Origin: Shinella zoogloeoides
Lineage (GTDB): Bacteria > Pseudomonadota > Alphaproteobacteria > Rhizobiales > Rhizobiaceae
Length of the DNA stretch: 64,000 bases
Direction of reading: 5' to 3'
Assembly: GCF_033705735.1 (NCBI RefSeq)
Contig: NZ_CP131130.1
Coordinates: 1,987,001 to 2,051,000 of the forward strand
Below, piece after piece: positions 1-9,785 of the stretch; the stretch's first letter is position 1; each line of letters starts with the position of its first letter. A program made the translations under genes and the position numbers. Below the pieces are notes generated by a model. The model saw only the letters and a program-made list of their open reading frames with translations. It searched no databases and had not been told where the DNA came from.

Positions 1-2
1 AC

Positions 3-722
3 CACGGCGATATCGCGAGCGTCGCCATCCAGTATTCCTATCTCGCAAGCTGGCTCTCGCTGCTGGCAGAGCCCGATTACGGAGCGGAGGCGGCGCGCGC
101 CCTCTTCCGCGCCGTCTACGAACACTGGACCGCCCTGCCGAAGGCGCATCGGCCGAAGCTCTACCTCTACGGCCTCAGCCTCGGCGCCCTCTCCTCCGAG
201 CAGTCGGCGGAACTCTTCGAGGTGATCGGCGATCCCTACCAGGGCGCGCTCTGGGCCGGGCCGCCCTTCCCCAGCCGCATCTGGCGCAAGATGACGGCCG
301 AGCGCAACCCCGGCACGCCCGCCTGGCTGCCGCGCTTCCGCGACGGCTCCTATGTGCGCTTCACCAGCCAGCGCAACGCCCTGCCCGAGGCGGGCGACCA
401 CTGGGGGCCGATGCGCATCGTCTATCTGCAATATGCCAGCGATCCGATCGTCTTCTACGACCCCTATTCCTTCTACCGCCAACCCGCCTGGATGGCCGTG
501 CCGCGCGGACCGGACGTCTCGCCGGACTTCCAGTGGTACCCCGTCGTCACCTTCCTGCAACTGACGCTCGACATGGCGATGGCGACGACGACGCCCATGG
601 GGCTCGGGCATGTCTATGCGGGCGAGCACTATATCGACCCGTGGATCGCGGTGACGGACGTGACGGACTGGAGCGCGGCGGACATCGCGCGGCTGAAGGA
701 GAAGTTCCGGGCGGGGCGGTAA
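3..722 (+). CDS. Alpha/beta-hydrolase family protein (C-terminal part, gene starts before the window)
   Basis: The reading frame is open from the first bases, so the start lies upstream; about 239 residues are visible. The piece holds a nucleophile elbow, GLSLG, near visible residue 60, followed by YLQYASDPIVFYD and a late His-containing GHVYAGEHYIDPW stretch, as expected for the acid and base of an alpha/beta-hydrolase triad. The layout resembles the C-terminal domain of the large membrane-anchored bacterial alpha/beta-hydrolase family (PF10081 type), whose N-terminal half is several membrane helices; that half is not in the window, so the assignment is inferred. Substrate unknown. The gene ends at a RIME copy and faces the ABC binding-protein gene tail to tail. 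Confidence 0.75.
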   Translation, partial: HGDIASVAIQYSYLASWLSLLAEPDYGAEAARALFRAVYEHWTALPKAHRPKLYLYGLSLGALSSEQSAELFEVIGDPYQGALWAGPPFPSRIWRKMTAERNPGTPAWLPRFRDGSYVRFTSQRNALPEAGDHWGPMRIVYLQYASDPIVFYDPYSFYRQPAWMAVPRGPDVSPDFQWYPVVTFLQLTLDMAMATTTPMGLGHVYAGEHYIDPWIAVTDVTDWSAADIARLKEKFRAGR

Positions 723-729
723 GGGACGG

Positions 730-888
730 CCCCTCATCCGCCTTCCGGCACCTTCTTCCCGCAAGCGGGGAAAAGGAACATGCGGGACCGTTGCCTTCTT
801 CCCCCATCGGTCCGATTTGCAGGAAAACGGCCCGGCATTCCCCTTCTCCCCGCTTGCGGGGAGAAGGGCGCGGCAGCGGGATGAGGGG
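730..888. repeat. RIME-like palindromic intergenic element, copy A
   Basis: The element starts with CCCCTCATCC and ends with the exact inverse GGATGAGGGG. Inside are two hairpins built on TCCCCGC-NN-GCGGGGA. It lies between two convergent genes. It matches the pattern of the intergenic mosaic repeats described in Rhizobium. Related copies lie near 2953, 10564, 11937 and 56723. Confidence 0.8.
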
Positions 889-909
889 CAGCCCTGCCCA
901 CAAACGAAA

Positions 910-932
910 ACGCCGGGGCAAAACCCCGGCGT
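910..932 (-). terminator. Rho-independent terminator of the ABC binding-protein gene
   Basis: A 9-bp perfect stem, ACGCCGGGG and CCCCGGCGT, with a 5-nt loop. On the minus strand it is followed by TTTTCGTTT. It sits 22 bp beyond the stop codon. Confidence 0.8.
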
Positions 933-954
933 CCGCATTCGAATGACGACAGCC

Positions 955-2061
955 TTATTCGGCGTCGACGATCTTGCCGTCTTCCCACTTGAAGAGCGAG
1001 AAGCTCTGCGAGGTGAGGTCGCCGGTCTCGCCGTAGGTCAGCTTGCCGATGGCGGTCGGGATGGCTTCGCCGGACTTCAGGGCGGTGGCGACGGCAACCG
1101 GGTCTTCCGCGCTGCCGGCCTTCTCGATGCCGGCCTTCAGAACCTCGACGGCGGCATAGGCATTGAGCGTGAAGGCTTCCGGCGGGACGCCCTTTTCCTT
1201 GAGAACGGCGACGGCCGCCTGCGAGTCGGGGCTCTTCAGCGCGTCGGACGCGTTGGTGAAGAGCGTGCCGGCGGAAGCGTCGTTGCCGATCGCCCAGTAT
1301 TCGCTGTTGGAGAGGCCTTCGCCGCCGATGATCGTGGCGCTGACCGACATGTCCTTCAGCTGGCGGGCGAGCAGGCCGCCTTCCGGATGGTAGCCACCGA
1401 AGTAGATGACTTCGACGCCCTCGGACTTGAGGCGCGTGACCAGCGCGCTGAAGTCCTTGTCGCCGGGCGTGATGGAATCGTAGAGCACCTCGTTGACGCC
1501 GCCCTTGTTGAGCGCCGCCTTGAAGGCGTCTGCCAGGCCCTTGCCGTAGGCGCCCTTGTCATGGACGATGGCGACCTTCTTGTCCTTCATCTTGGCCAGC
1601 ACATAGGCGGCGGCGACTTCGGCCTGCTGGTCGTCACGGCCGCAGGTGCGCAGCACGTTGGTAAGGCCACGCGCGGTAAGGTCCGGCGCGGTCGCGGTCG
1701 GGGTGACCATCAGGATGCCGTTCTCGGCCAGCACGTCGGAAGCCGGGATGGCAACGCCGGAGGTGACCGGGCCGACGACGAAATGAATGCCTTCGCCGAC
1801 GATCTGGTTGGCGGCCGAAACGCCCTGCTTGGGCTCGCCAGCATCGTCCGTCAGCTTCAGCACGACCTTTTCGCCGAGGATGCCGCCGTTCTTGTTGATC
1901 TGGTCGACGGCCGCTTCCGCGCCGTTCTTCACCTGGTCGCCATAGGCGGCGACGGGGCCGGTGAGCGGGGCGATGAGGCCGATGACGATATCGGCATGGG
2001 CAAGCGGCGCAAAGGCGACGGAGGCCGCAAGGAAGGCTCCGGCGAAAATCTGCTTCTTCAT
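955..2061 (-). CDS. Branched-chain amino acid ABC transporter, periplasmic substrate-binding protein
   Basis: A 368-residue type I periplasmic binding protein of the LivJ/LivK/BraC family that would capture branched-chain or related amino acids and deliver them to an ABC permease. It starts with a Sec signal peptide ([20 protein letters not shown], cleavage near ALA-HA). The mature start, [20 protein letters not shown], is the conserved opening of the family. Upstream in-frame Met codons were rejected because the ATG at 2061 follows a GAGGAGAG ribosome site directly. No permease or ATPase genes adjoin, so it is an orphan binding protein here and its exact ligand cannot be read from the sequence. 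Confidence 0.9.
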   Translation of the reverse strand: MKKQIFAGAFLAASVAFAPLAHADIVIGLIAPLTGPVAAYGDQVKNGAEAAVDQINKNGGILGEKVVLKLTDDAGEPKQGVSAANQIVGEGIHFVVGPVTSGVAIPASDVLAENGILMVTPTATAPDLTARGLTNVLRTCGRDDQQAEVAAAYVLAKMKDKKVAIVHDKGAYGKGLADAFKAALNKGGVNEVLYDSITPGDKDFSALVTRLKSEGVEVIYFGGYHPEGGLLARQLKDMSVSATIIGGEGLSNSEYWAIGNDASAGTLFTNASDALKSPDSQAAVAVLKEKGVPPEAFTLNAYAAVEVLKAGIEKAGSAEDPVAVATALKSGEAIPTAIGKLTYGETGDLTSQSFSLFKWEDGKIVDAE

Positions 2062-2361
2062 GGTTCTCTCCTCAACTGGGGCCGCCAAGGGGCCCGGTCG
2101 CAAGCCATTCTGCGCCCGGACGGCGCAGGCCGTGTCCGATAGCAGGACGGGGTACTTTCACGCTCCGGAACAATCGTGCGCGAAGGCCCGGCGTGCTGTG
2201 GATTGATTAGGCCGGCAGGGCAAAAAGCGCAACAAAATAATGCAATTGCACCTTTGCCGGGCGGTTTGGGCGCACCCGGCATAAGGATGCACTGCAATTG
2301 AATCAAAACGGATTGTTAAGATTTACCATTTATAAACACCCGGAAATTTTGAGGATCCACG
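2062..2361. promoter_or_regulatory. Divergent promoter region between the binding-protein and lipoprotein genes
   Basis: 300 bp without a credible gene. It holds the perfect palindrome TGCAATTGCA at 2241-2250 and a second CTGCAATTG near 2291, spaced about 50 bp, so a regulator site is possible. No sigma-70 promoter could be assigned with confidence. Confidence 0.4.
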
Positions 2362-2934
2362 ATGCGTTGCGTATTGATCGTCGTCCTCCTGCTGCTCGCC
2401 GGATGTGCGTCCGTCCCCAGACAGACGCAGAATGCCTGCGCCATCTTCGAGCAGCGCGACGGCTACTTCGATAACTGGCGGAAAGCCGCCTATAGTGTAG
2501 AGCGCGAATATGGCGTGCCCGTCCCCGTGCTGATGGCGACGGTCTATGCGGAGTCCGGTTTCCGGCACAACGCCCGCCCGCCGCGCACCAAGCTCTTCGG
2601 CTTCATTCCCTGGAAGCGCCAGTCGACGGCGCTCGGCTTCTCGCAGGCGCTCGACGGCACTTGGGCGCGCTACAAGCGCGAGACGGGCCGCTGGTCCGCG
2701 AGCCGCACCGATTTCCGCGACGCCATCCGCTTCATCGGCTGGTATCACACGGAGAGCAACCGCCGGAACGGCATCGCGCTCAACGACACCTACAGGCTCT
2801 ACATCGCCTATTACCACGGCCATACCGGCTACCAGCGCGGCAACTGGAGCGCGACGGCGAAGGCCGGTGCCAAGCGGGCGTCGACCATGGCCGGCAACTA
2901 TGCGCGGCAGTTGCAGAGCTGCGGTGGATGGTGA
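2362..2934 (+). CDS. Lytic transglycosylase-like lipoprotein
   Basis: 190 residues. The N-terminus is a lipoprotein signal, with lipobox LLAGC (Cys about residue 15), so the protein is probably an outer-membrane lipoprotein facing the periplasm. The segment YGVPVPVLMATVYAESGFRHNA carries the Glu-Ser pair of the SLT lysozyme-like fold, where Glu is the general acid that cleaves peptidoglycan. Later GFSQALDGTWARYK and YIAYYHGHTGYQRGNW match the fold's second half. The length equals one SLT domain with little else. It is monocistronic and convergent with rpoD. Enzymatic activity is inferred from family membership. Confidence 0.85.
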   Translation: MRCVLIVVLLLLAGCASVPRQTQNACAIFEQRDGYFDNWRKAAYSVEREYGVPVPVLMATVYAESGFRHNARPPRTKLFGFIPWKRQSTALGFSQALDGTWARYKRETGRWSASRTDFRDAIRFIGWYHTESNRRNGIALNDTYRLYIAYYHGHTGYQRGNWSATAKAGAKRASTMAGNYARQLQSCGGW

Positions 2935-2952
2935 GTTTGGCGGGGGCGATTG

Positions 2953-3109
2953 CCCCTCACCCGGCTGCCGCCACCTTCTCCCCGCAAGCGGGGCGAAGGG
3001 ATATGCGGCACCCTTTTCCAGTCACATGACCGTGTTTTTTTGAGGAAACCCAGGCATCCTCCCCTTCTTCCCGCCTGCGGGGAGAAGGTGGCGGCAACCG
3101 GATGAGGGA
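2953..3109. repeat. RIME-like palindromic intergenic element, copy B
   Basis: Begins CCCCTCACCCGGCTGCCGCC and ends with the inverse GGCGGCAACCGGATGAGGGA, with two TCTCCCCGC/GCGGGGAGA hairpins inside. It is 157 bp, nearly the same size as copy A, and also lies between convergent genes. Confidence 0.8.
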
Positions 3110-3128
3110 CAGACACATCCCACAAACA

Positions 3129-3164
3129 AAAAGCCCCACGACCTCTCGGTCGCGGGGCTTTTCG
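3129..3164 (-). terminator. Rho-independent terminator of rpoD
   Basis: A 14-bp stem, AAAGCCCCACGACC with GGTCGCGGGGCTTT (one G-U pair on RNA), a 4-nt loop, and a T-rich tail on the minus strand, 15 bp after the rpoD stop. Confidence 0.85.
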
Positions 3165-3178
3165 GTTTCTTCGCCGCC

Positions 3179-5230
3179 TCAGCTGTCGAGGAACGAGCGC
3201 AGCTTGCGGCTGCGGCTCGGGTGCTTGAGCTTGCGCAGCGCCTTCGCCTCGATCTGGCGGATACGTTCGCGGGTGACCGAGAACTGCTGGCCGACTTCTT
3301 CCAGCGTGTGGTCCGTGTTCATGCCGATGCCGAAGCGCATGCGCAGGACGCGCTCTTCGCGCGGCGTCAGCGAGGCCAGCACGCGGGTCGTCGTCTCGCG
3401 CAGGTTCGCCTGGATGGCGGCGTCGATCGGCAGAAGCGCGTTCTTGTCCTCGATGAAATCGCCGAGGTGGCTGTCTTCTTCATCACCGACCGGCGTTTCC
3501 AGCGAGATCGGCTCCTTGGCGATCTTCAGGACCTTGCGGACCTTCTCGAGCGGCATGGCGAGCTTTTCGGCCAGTTCTTCCGGGGTCGGCTCGCGGCCGA
3601 TCTCGTGCAGCATCTGGCGCGAGGTACGGACGATCTTGTTGATCGTCTCGATCATGTGCACCGGAATACGGATCGTGCGGGCCTGGTCGGCGATCGAGCG
3701 GGTGATCGCCTGCCGGATCCACCACGTCGCGTAGGTGGAGAACTTGTAGCCGCGGCGATACTCGAACTTGTCGACCGCCTTCATCAGGCCGATATTGCCT
3801 TCCTGGATGAGATCGAGGAACTGAAGACCGCGGTTCGTGTACTTCTTGGCGATCGAGATCACGAGACGGAGGTTGGCTTCCACCATCTCCTTCTTGGCGA
3901 TGCGCGCCTCGCGCTCGCCCTTCTGCACCATCGAGACGATGCGGCGGAATTCGGCGATGGAAATGCCGGTTTCCGTGGCGAGGTTCTGGATCTCCTGACG
4001 GATGTCGCGGATCGTCGTGTTCTCGTTCTTGGCGAACTCCTTCCAGCCGCGGGCGGCCAGGTTGGCGATCGACTTCATCCAGTTCGGATCGAGTTCCGCG
4101 CCGGAATACTGCTCGAGGAACGAGTCACGCTTGACGCCGTAGCTTTCGGCGAGGCGCAGCAGGCGGCCCTCGTTCTGCATCAGGCGCTTGGAGATGTCGT
4201 AGAGCTGCTCGACAAGGCTGTCGACGCGGTTCTGGTTGAGCGACAGCGACTTGACGGCCGTGATCAGCTCGTCCTTGAGCTCCTTGTAGCGGCGCTCCTG
4301 GGCGGGCGAGAGCGTGCCGGTCGCCTGCAGGCGGGCTTCCACCTGCTGGTCCTGCAGCTTGCGCAGCTTCTTGTAGGTCTCGGCGATCGTGTCGAGCGTC
4401 TCCATGACCTGCGGACGCAGTTCCGCTTCCATGGCGGCGAGCGAGAGATTCGACTCGTCGTCGTCCTCTTCCTCTTCCTCCGGCGGCAGGCCTTCGCCGC
4501 CGACATTGGTGATGTCGTCGTCGTTGGCGGCCCGCGGCTTGCGGTTCTTTTCCTTCTCTTCGGCCGCCTTGCGGTCGGCCTCGATCTTTTCCGGGCTCTG
4601 GAACTGCGGGGCAGCCTTCGCCTCGGGACCGGAATAGGTCGTCTCGAGATCGATGATCTCGCGCAGCAGCGTCTGGCCTTCGTTGAGTTCATCCCGCCAG
4701 ATGATGATGGCCTGGAACGTCAGCGGGCTCTCACAGAGGCCGGCGATCATCGTCTCGCGGCCGGCTTCGATGCGCTTCGCGATGGCGATTTCGCCTTCGC
4801 GCGACAGGAGTTCGACGGAGCCCATCTCGCGCAGATACATGCGCACCGGGTCGTCCGTACGGTCCGTCGGCTCCTTCTTCTTGGCGGTCGCAAGCGCGGT
4901 GCCGCCGGAAGCAGCAAGCTCTCCGCCTTCGCTCTCGTTGTCGTCGTCGCCGCCTTCGTCGTCGGTCTGGGCCGCCTCTTCGGCGTCCTCGTCCTCGATG
5001 ACGTTGATGCCCATGTCCGAAAGCATGGCCATCGTGTCCTCGATCTGCTCCGAGGTGACTTCCTCGGACGGCAGGACGGAGTTCAGCTCATCCATCGTGA
5101 CATAGCCGCGCTTCTTGGCGGCCTTGATCATCTTCTTGACGGCATCATCGGAAAGATCGAGAAGAGGGCCGTCGGATGCGCCTTCGCGTTCGTTTTCGAC
5201 TTCCTCGTTCTCTTTGACCTTTGTCGCCAT
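3179..5230 (-). CDS. rpoD: RNA polymerase primary sigma factor (sigma-70, RpoD/SigA)
   Basis: 683 residues, the usual size in Rhizobiaceae. It directs core RNA polymerase to housekeeping promoters. In order: an N-terminal region 1.1 (residues about 20-90) with a long acidic linker; region 1.2 ([21 protein letters not shown]); a nonconserved region with an acidic [10 protein letters not shown] tract; region 2 with the -10 recognition helix [14 protein letters not shown]; region 3; and region 4.2 with the helix-turn-helix [20 protein letters not shown]. It ends with LRSFLDS, the normal C-terminus. The gene is followed by its own terminator. In related genomes tdh-kbl and dnaG lie close by, as here. 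Confidence 0.98.
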   Translation of the reverse strand: MATKVKENEEVENEREGASDGPLLDLSDDAVKKMIKAAKKRGYVTMDELNSVLPSEEVTSEQIEDTMAMLSDMGINVIEDEDAEEAAQTDDEGGDDDNESEGGELAASGGTALATAKKKEPTDRTDDPVRMYLREMGSVELLSREGEIAIAKRIEAGRETMIAGLCESPLTFQAIIIWRDELNEGQTLLREIIDLETTYSGPEAKAAPQFQSPEKIEADRKAAEEKEKNRKPRAANDDDITNVGGEGLPPEEEEEDDDESNLSLAAMEAELRPQVMETLDTIAETYKKLRKLQDQQVEARLQATGTLSPAQERRYKELKDELITAVKSLSLNQNRVDSLVEQLYDISKRLMQNEGRLLRLAESYGVKRDSFLEQYSGAELDPNWMKSIANLAARGWKEFAKNENTTIRDIRQEIQNLATETGISIAEFRRIVSMVQKGEREARIAKKEMVEANLRLVISIAKKYTNRGLQFLDLIQEGNIGLMKAVDKFEYRRGYKFSTYATWWIRQAITRSIADQARTIRIPVHMIETINKIVRTSRQMLHEIGREPTPEELAEKLAMPLEKVRKVLKIAKEPISLETPVGDEEDSHLGDFIEDKNALLPIDAAIQANLRETTTRVLASLTPREERVLRMRFGIGMNTDHTLEEVGQQFSVTRERIRQIEAKALRKLKHPSRSRKLRSFLDS

Positions 5231-5631
5231 ATTATTTCGTCGCTTTCCTGAGCATCAGTTTCCAAGCGGTCGGGGTTCCGCAGCCGATCGCCCTTCGGCA
5301 TGCGCAAACGCGAATCAGCGTCCCTGACCTAACGGATTGACAATTAAATCCCGATTAACCACATCCCGGCCCGCGGGATCGTGGGAATGTTGCCTGAGCA
5401 ACATAATTGACATGACTTCCCGATCCGCCGTACCCATTCCTTCTCAGCCAACCATGGTGATTCCCAGAATTTTCGGTTACGTCAAGCTTTTCCGGCAAAA
5501 AAGCCGGAAAAGGTTCCGATTCGGGTTCGCGGACAGGAAAGTCGGCGGATCCGGGCGATTGAGCCTCATGTAGGGGCAAATCCCGGAAAGACAAGGGCAC
5601 GCGCCCGGCGCCCCCGACCGAATCACCTGCC
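5231..5631. promoter_or_regulatory. rpoD upstream region
   Basis: 401 bp with no gene I can support. It should hold the rpoD promoter and leader, transcribed leftward. It contains the perfect inverted repeat ATGTTGC-ctga-GCAACAT at 5387-5404 and an AT-rich stretch near 5335-5360. The palindrome could be an operator or a leader hairpin. An 81-codon open frame on the minus strand has no recognisable features and was not called. Confidence 0.4.
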
Positions 5632-5979
5632 TCAGAACGAGCGCCCGTCCACCTTGTCGATCCTCAATATTTCAAGATCGACCGCAGGGATGCAGCGCAG
5701 GTTCACCGCCGCCATCCTGTTACCCTTCGGATCGCTCCCCTCGCCATAGGGCGCGATGCCGCAACTGGCGCAGAAATGATGCTGGATGACATGGCGGTTG
5801 AACGTGTAGGTCGAGACGTTTTCCTCCGGCACCGTCAGCCGCAGGTTCTCGCGCGGCACGAAGGCCAGAAGCCCGCCGCGCCGCCGGCACATGGAACAGT
5901 TGCAGTCGAGCGCGGAGGTGAACTCGCCCTCCACCTCGAAGGCGACATTGCCGCAATGACAGCTTCCCTTGTACTTCAT
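5632..5979 (-). CDS. GFA-family (glutathione-dependent formaldehyde-activating, CENP-V-like) protein 1
   Basis: 115 residues making a single zinc-binding GFA fold. The Cys motifs are all present: CHCG (about residue 8), CNCSMC (about 27-32) and CASCG (about 73). The founding member catalyses formation of S-hydroxymethylglutathione, but most bacterial paralogues have no proven substrate, so only the fold is asserted. It lies 70 bp downstream of tdh on the same strand and is probably the last gene of the kbl-tdh transcript. A second GFA protein sits at the other end of that gene set. Confidence 0.85.
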   Translation of the reverse strand: MKYKGSCHCGNVAFEVEGEFTSALDCNCSMCRRRGGLLAFVPRENLRLTVPEENVSTYTFNRHVIQHHFCASCGIAPYGEGSDPKGNRMAAVNLRCIPAVDLEILRIDKVDGRSF

Positions 5980-6049
5980 CCCGGTTCCTCCTTTTGTTCA
6001 GACGCATGCTGTTGCCGCAAAACCGCTGCACACTTTTGCGCGGCATGCA

Positions 6050-7087
6050 TCAATACCAGTCCATGACGACCTTGCCGGAATTGCCCGAGCGCATCGCCTC
6101 GAAGCCCTCGCGGAAGTCGTCGATCTTGATGCGGTGGGTGATGATCGGCGAAAGGTCGAGCCCGCCCTGCACGAAGGCGATCATCTTGTACCAGGTCTCG
6201 AACATCTCGCGCCCGTAGATGCCCTTCAGCGTCAGCATCTTGAAGATCACCTTGTTCCAGTCGATGCCGAAGCCGTCGGGCGCGATGCCGAGAATGGCGA
6301 TCTTGCCGCCATTGTTCATCGTGTCGATCATCGAGCGGAAGGCCGGCGGGGCGCCGGACATTTCGAGGCCGACGTCGAAGCCCTCCGTCATGCCGATCTC
6401 CGTCATGACAGTAGCGAGGTCCTCTTTCGAGGCGTCGACCACATGATCGATGCCGACCTTGCGGGCAAGGTCGAGGCGTACCGGATTGATATCCGTGATG
6501 ACGACCTTGCGCGCGCCGGAGCGCTTGGCCACCATCGCCCCCATGATGCCGATGGGCCCTGCCCCGGTGACGAGAACGTCCTCGCCGACGAGATCGAAGG
6601 AAAGCGCCGTGTGCACGGCATTGCCGAACGGATCGAAGATCGCCGCCACCTCGTCCGGCACGTCGTCCGGGATCGGCACGACATTATGCTCGGGAATGCA
6701 GACGAACTCGCCGAACGAGCCCGGCCGGTTGACGCCGACGCCTTTGGTATAGTGGCAGAGATGCCCGCGCCCGGCGCGGCAGTTGCGGCACTTGCCGCAG
6801 ACAATGTGCCCCTCGCCCGAGACCCTTTCCCCGACATGATACTTCGTGACCGCCGAGCCGACCTCGGCGATCTCGCCGACGAATTCATGGCCGACGACCA
6901 TAGGCACCGGAATGGTCTTCTGCGCCCAGTGGTCCCAGTTCCAGATATGCACGTCCGTGCCGCAGATGGCGGACTTCTTCACCCGGATCAGCACGTCGTT
7001 AGGGCCGACCTCCGGCACCGGCACGGTCTCCATCCAGAGGCCGACTTCAGGCTTTGCTTTAACCAGCGCACGCATCATGTTCGACAT
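6050..7087 (-). CDS. tdh: L-threonine 3-dehydrogenase
   Basis: 345 residues, a zinc-dependent medium-chain dehydrogenase that oxidises L-threonine to 2-amino-3-ketobutyrate with NAD. Seen: the catalytic zinc site [21 protein letters not shown] with the zinc-ligand histidine and glutamate; the structural-zinc cysteines [15 protein letters not shown] (about residues 97-111); and the nucleotide-binding [10 protein letters not shown]. The start [20 protein letters not shown] matches rhizobial Tdh. It follows kbl by 33 bp, so the two form the standard threonine-to-glycine operon. Confidence 0.97.
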   Translation of the reverse strand: MSNMMRALVKAKPEVGLWMETVPVPEVGPNDVLIRVKKSAICGTDVHIWNWDHWAQKTIPVPMVVGHEFVGEIAEVGSAVTKYHVGERVSGEGHIVCGKCRNCRAGRGHLCHYTKGVGVNRPGSFGEFVCIPEHNVVPIPDDVPDEVAAIFDPFGNAVHTALSFDLVGEDVLVTGAGPIGIMGAMVAKRSGARKVVITDINPVRLDLARKVGIDHVVDASKEDLATVMTEIGMTEGFDVGLEMSGAPPAFRSMIDTMNNGGKIAILGIAPDGFGIDWNKVIFKMLTLKGIYGREMFETWYKMIAFVQGGLDLSPIITHRIKIDDFREGFEAMRSGNSGKVVMDWY

Positions 7088-7120
7088 GACGAAAACTCCG
7101 CAAGGGATTCAGAAGGCAGT

Positions 7121-8308
7121 TCAAATGACGCCCAGTTCGCGTCCGACCTCGGCGAAGACGTCAATCGCCTTGCGAACATCCGCCTCGCTGTGCGCGGCCG
7201 ACATCTGGGTGCGGATGCGCGCCTGCCCGCGCGGCACGACGGGGAAGGAGAAGCCGATGACATAGACGCCCTTTTCCAGCATGCGGCTCGCCATCTCCTG
7301 CGCAAGGCTCGCATCGCCCAGCATGACGGGAATGATCGGATGCCCCTCGCCCGCAAGCGTAAAGCCGAGCTTCGTCATCTCCGCGCGGAAGAGATCGGCA
7401 TTGGCATAGAGCCGTTTCCTGAGCGCATCGCCATTGTCGATGAGATCGAAGACCTTCAGCGAGGCGGCCGCGATGACCGGGGCGAGCGTGTTGGAGAAGA
7501 GATAGGGCCGCGAGCGCTGGCGCAGCCATTCGACCACTTCCCGCCTGCCCGACGTATAGCCGCCCGAAGCGCCACCGAGCGCCTTGCCGAGCGTGCCGGT
7601 GATGATATCGACCCGGCCTTCCACGCCACAATGCTCCGCCGAGCCCCGGCCGTGCCTGCCGACGAAGCCGACCGCATGGCTGTCGTCCACCATGACCATC
7701 GCACCGTACTTTTCCGCAAGGTCGCAGACCCCCTCGAGATTGGCGATGATGCCGTCCATCGAGAAGACGCCGTCCGTCGCGATCATCTTGAAGCGGCTGC
7801 CTTCCGCCTTCTTCAATTCCTCCTCCAGAGCCGCCATGTCGTTGTTGGCATAGCGGAAGCGCTTCGCCTTGGAGAGCCGCACGCCGTCGATGATCGAGGC
7901 ATGGTTCAGCGCATCGGAGATGATGGCGTCCTCCTCGGAAAGCAGCGTCTCGAAGAGGCCGCCATTGGCGTCGAAGCAGGAGGAATAGAGGATCGTGTCC
8001 TCCAGCCCGAGGAAGGCGGAGATGCGCGCCTCCAGCTGCTTGTGCTCCTCCTGCGTGCCGCAGATGAAGCGCACGGAGGCCATGCCGTAGCCGTAGCGGT
8101 CGAGCGCCTTCTTGCCGGCCTCCGCCAGTTCCTCGTTGTCGGCGAGGCCGAGATAGTTGTTGGCGCAGAAGTTCAGCACGCGCTCGCCCGAGGTCGCAGT
8201 GATCTCGCCCGCCTGCTTGGAGGTGATGACGCGCTCGGACTTGTAGAGGCCGGCCGACTTGAGGCCGGCGATTTCGGATTGCAGATGGGTGATGAAGGCA
8301 GAGGTCAT
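7121..8308 (-). CDS. kbl: 2-amino-3-ketobutyrate coenzyme A ligase (glycine C-acetyltransferase)
   Basis: 395 residues. A PLP enzyme of the alpha-oxoamine synthase family that splits 2-amino-3-ketobutyrate with CoA into glycine and acetyl-CoA, the step after Tdh. Markers are [10 protein letters not shown] near the N-terminus, [10 protein letters not shown] with the PLP-binding Asp and His, and [13 protein letters not shown] carrying the Schiff-base lysine. The ATG at 8308 ([13 protein letters not shown]) gives the length of E. coli Kbl; the frame extends far upstream but overlaps the next gene. It is transcribed with tdh. Confidence 0.97.
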   Translation of the reverse strand: MTSAFITHLQSEIAGLKSAGLYKSERVITSKQAGEITATSGERVLNFCANNYLGLADNEELAEAGKKALDRYGYGMASVRFICGTQEEHKQLEARISAFLGLEDTILYSSCFDANGGLFETLLSEEDAIISDALNHASIIDGVRLSKAKRFRYANNDMAALEEELKKAEGSRFKMIATDGVFSMDGIIANLEGVCDLAEKYGAMVMVDDSHAVGFVGRHGRGSAEHCGVEGRVDIITGTLGKALGGASGGYTSGRREVVEWLRQRSRPYLFSNTLAPVIAAASLKVFDLIDNGDALRKRLYANADLFRAEMTKLGFTLAGEGHPIIPVMLGDASLAQEMASRMLEKGVYVIGFSFPVVPRGQARIRTQMSAAHSEADVRKAIDVFAEVGRELGVI

Positions 8309-8358
8309 GGACGCGCACTCACGGCTGGAAGGAACATGTCGGATCGAAGAGCGGCAGC

Positions 8359-8814
8359 TCACGCCGCGCGCGCCGCATAGGCGGCGACGAGCGTCTCGTA
8401 ATCCTCCATCGGCGGGAATTTCTCGTAGCTGTGCACGGCGCCGGTCGCGGCGAAGGTGAGCTTCTCGCTCGTATAGGTCTCGATGAAAGGCCGGAACCAG
8501 CCGGTGTCGTCGAGCATGGTCGGCCGGACATTGACGAAGAAATCCATGCCCGCCGGCCGCGTGAACATCCAGGTCATGCAATCGGGACAGAAGTGATGCC
8601 CCGCCTCGCGGCTGGCGCCGGCGACGACCGGCTCGCCCGCCGTGACGGCAAAGCCCTCCGAGGGGATCGCCGCGCTCAGCGAATAGGCGCTGGCCGACAT
8701 GCGCTGGCAGCCGGTGCAATGGCAGGCCATGGTCAGGAGCGGCGGCGCGCTGATGCGGATTTTCACCCGCCCGCAACGGCAGGCTCCGTTAAGCGGCAAG
8801 GTCGGTTGCTTCAT
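8359..8814 (-). CDS. GFA-family (CENP-V-like) protein 2
   Basis: 151 residues with the zinc-binding motifs of the GFA fold: CRCG (about residue 12), CHCTGC (about 31-36) and CPDC (about 76-79). It is longer than the GFA protein downstream of tdh and clearly a separate paralogue. It lies 50 bp upstream of kbl on the same strand and may be the first gene of that operon. Molecular activity is unknown; an aldehyde- or thiol-adduct role is only the family inference. Confidence 0.83.
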   Translation of the reverse strand: MKQPTLPLNGACRCGRVKIRISAPPLLTMACHCTGCQRMSASAYSLSAAIPSEGFAVTAGEPVVAGASREAGHHFCPDCMTWMFTRPAGMDFFVNVRPTMLDDTGWFRPFIETYTSEKLTFAATGAVHSYEKFPPMEDYETLVAAYAARAA

Positions 8815-8932
8815 GGGCTCGGCTTCCCTTCCGATAAGCGCCGGCTTGTCTTGTTATCGTAGCGCCGGCGAATGGCTCCACGGCATAGTTCTAGCGCAGC
8901 CGCAGCCGGCGTAAAGGGCCGTCGTCCCGTTT

Positions 8933-9661
8933 TCAGGGCCGCTCGCAGGCAATCAGCAGGAACATCGGCCGGTTGAGTTCCACCTGCCATTCGGGATGCG
9001 CGGCAAGCTGCGCCTCGCTCGGCTTCCATTCCTCGACATGGCGGATGACGAACCCCGCGGCGATGAGTGCATTCAGCGTCGTGCCGAGGGTGCGGTGATG
9101 CTTGACGACGCCCTTGGCAAGCCATTCCGTCGTGCGCGGCCCCTCGACGAGATAGCCATCCACCGGCCAGACCGTGCGGCCATCGACCTCTGCCCAGTTC
9201 GGCGCCGAGGGTGCCATGTAGAGCGGGTGCTCGATGGTGAAGACGAAGGATGAACCCGGCACCAGCGCCGCATGGATCGTGCGCACCAGCCGGTCGAAAT
9301 CCGCGATATAATGGAAGGCGAGCGAGGAATAGGCGAAGTCGAAGGTGTCCTTCGGCAATTCGAGCCGGTCGAGATCGGCGATCTCGTAGCGCACGGCCGG
9401 CGATTGCGTTTCCGCCTTCGCGCGCGCCAGCATGTTTTCCGAAAGATCGAGGGCGAGCACGCTTTTCGCCCCCTCCGCGGCGGCATGGCGCGCGAACCAG
9501 CCGAAGCCGCAGCCGAGATCGACGACGCGGCGGCCCGCAAGATCGGGCAGCAGCGCGCGCACCGATTCCCATTCCGCCGCGCCCGCAAGCCCGTGGACCG
9601 AGCGGGGAAGGCTGGAATAGCCCTCGAAGAAGGCGGGCTGGTCGTAGATGTTCTGGGCCAT
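8933..9661 (-). CDS. Class I SAM-dependent methyltransferase
   Basis: 242 residues. Motif I VVDLGCGFGWFARHAA (about residues 45-60) binds S-adenosylmethionine; ALDLSENML is the acidic motif after strand 2; DFAYSSLAFHYI and a later LVPGSSFVFTIEHPLYMAP complete the fold. It resembles the Methyltransf_11/25 small-molecule methyltransferases annotated as biotin- or ubiquinone-synthesis-like, but the substrate cannot be read. The ATG at 9661 is the last Met before motif I at the right distance. It is divergent from the SDR gene with about 120 bp between. Confidence 0.85.
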   Translation of the reverse strand: MAQNIYDQPAFFEGYSSLPRSVHGLAGAAEWESVRALLPDLAGRRVVDLGCGFGWFARHAAAEGAKSVLALDLSENMLARAKAETQSPAVRYEIADLDRLELPKDTFDFAYSSLAFHYIADFDRLVRTIHAALVPGSSFVFTIEHPLYMAPSAPNWAEVDGRTVWPVDGYLVEGPRTTEWLAKGVVKHHRTLGTTLNALIAAGFVIRHVEEWKPSEAQLAAHPEWQVELNRPMFLLIACERP

Positions 9662-9785
9662 GGCGAAATCCTTTCCGCCGCGGACATAGCGCCTTTTCGG
9701 CAAAGGACAAAGCCCGCCATCGCGCCCGCCGGGGTTGACAGGAAGGCCCCGCCTCTGTCCGGTGGCGCCACGAAAGGAAGCGACG

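Noticed and set aside
817..2142. 441-codon plus-strand frame opposite the ABC binding protein
   Set aside because: The minus-strand gene has a signal peptide, family start, ribosome site and terminator; the plus frame has none.
730..3109. RIME hairpin pairs considered as a CRISPR-like array
   Set aside because: Units are widely spaced, imperfect and palindromic in pairs with no regular spacers or cas genes.
3221..5251. 676-codon open frame antisense to rpoD
   Set aside because: It mirrors rpoD exactly, has no recognisable domain, and arises from high-GC codon bias. rpoD on the other strand is beyond doubt.
5969..8380. 803-codon plus-strand frame over tdh and kbl
   Set aside because: Antisense shadow of two well-identified enzymes; composition is His/Arg/Asp-rich as typical of shadows.
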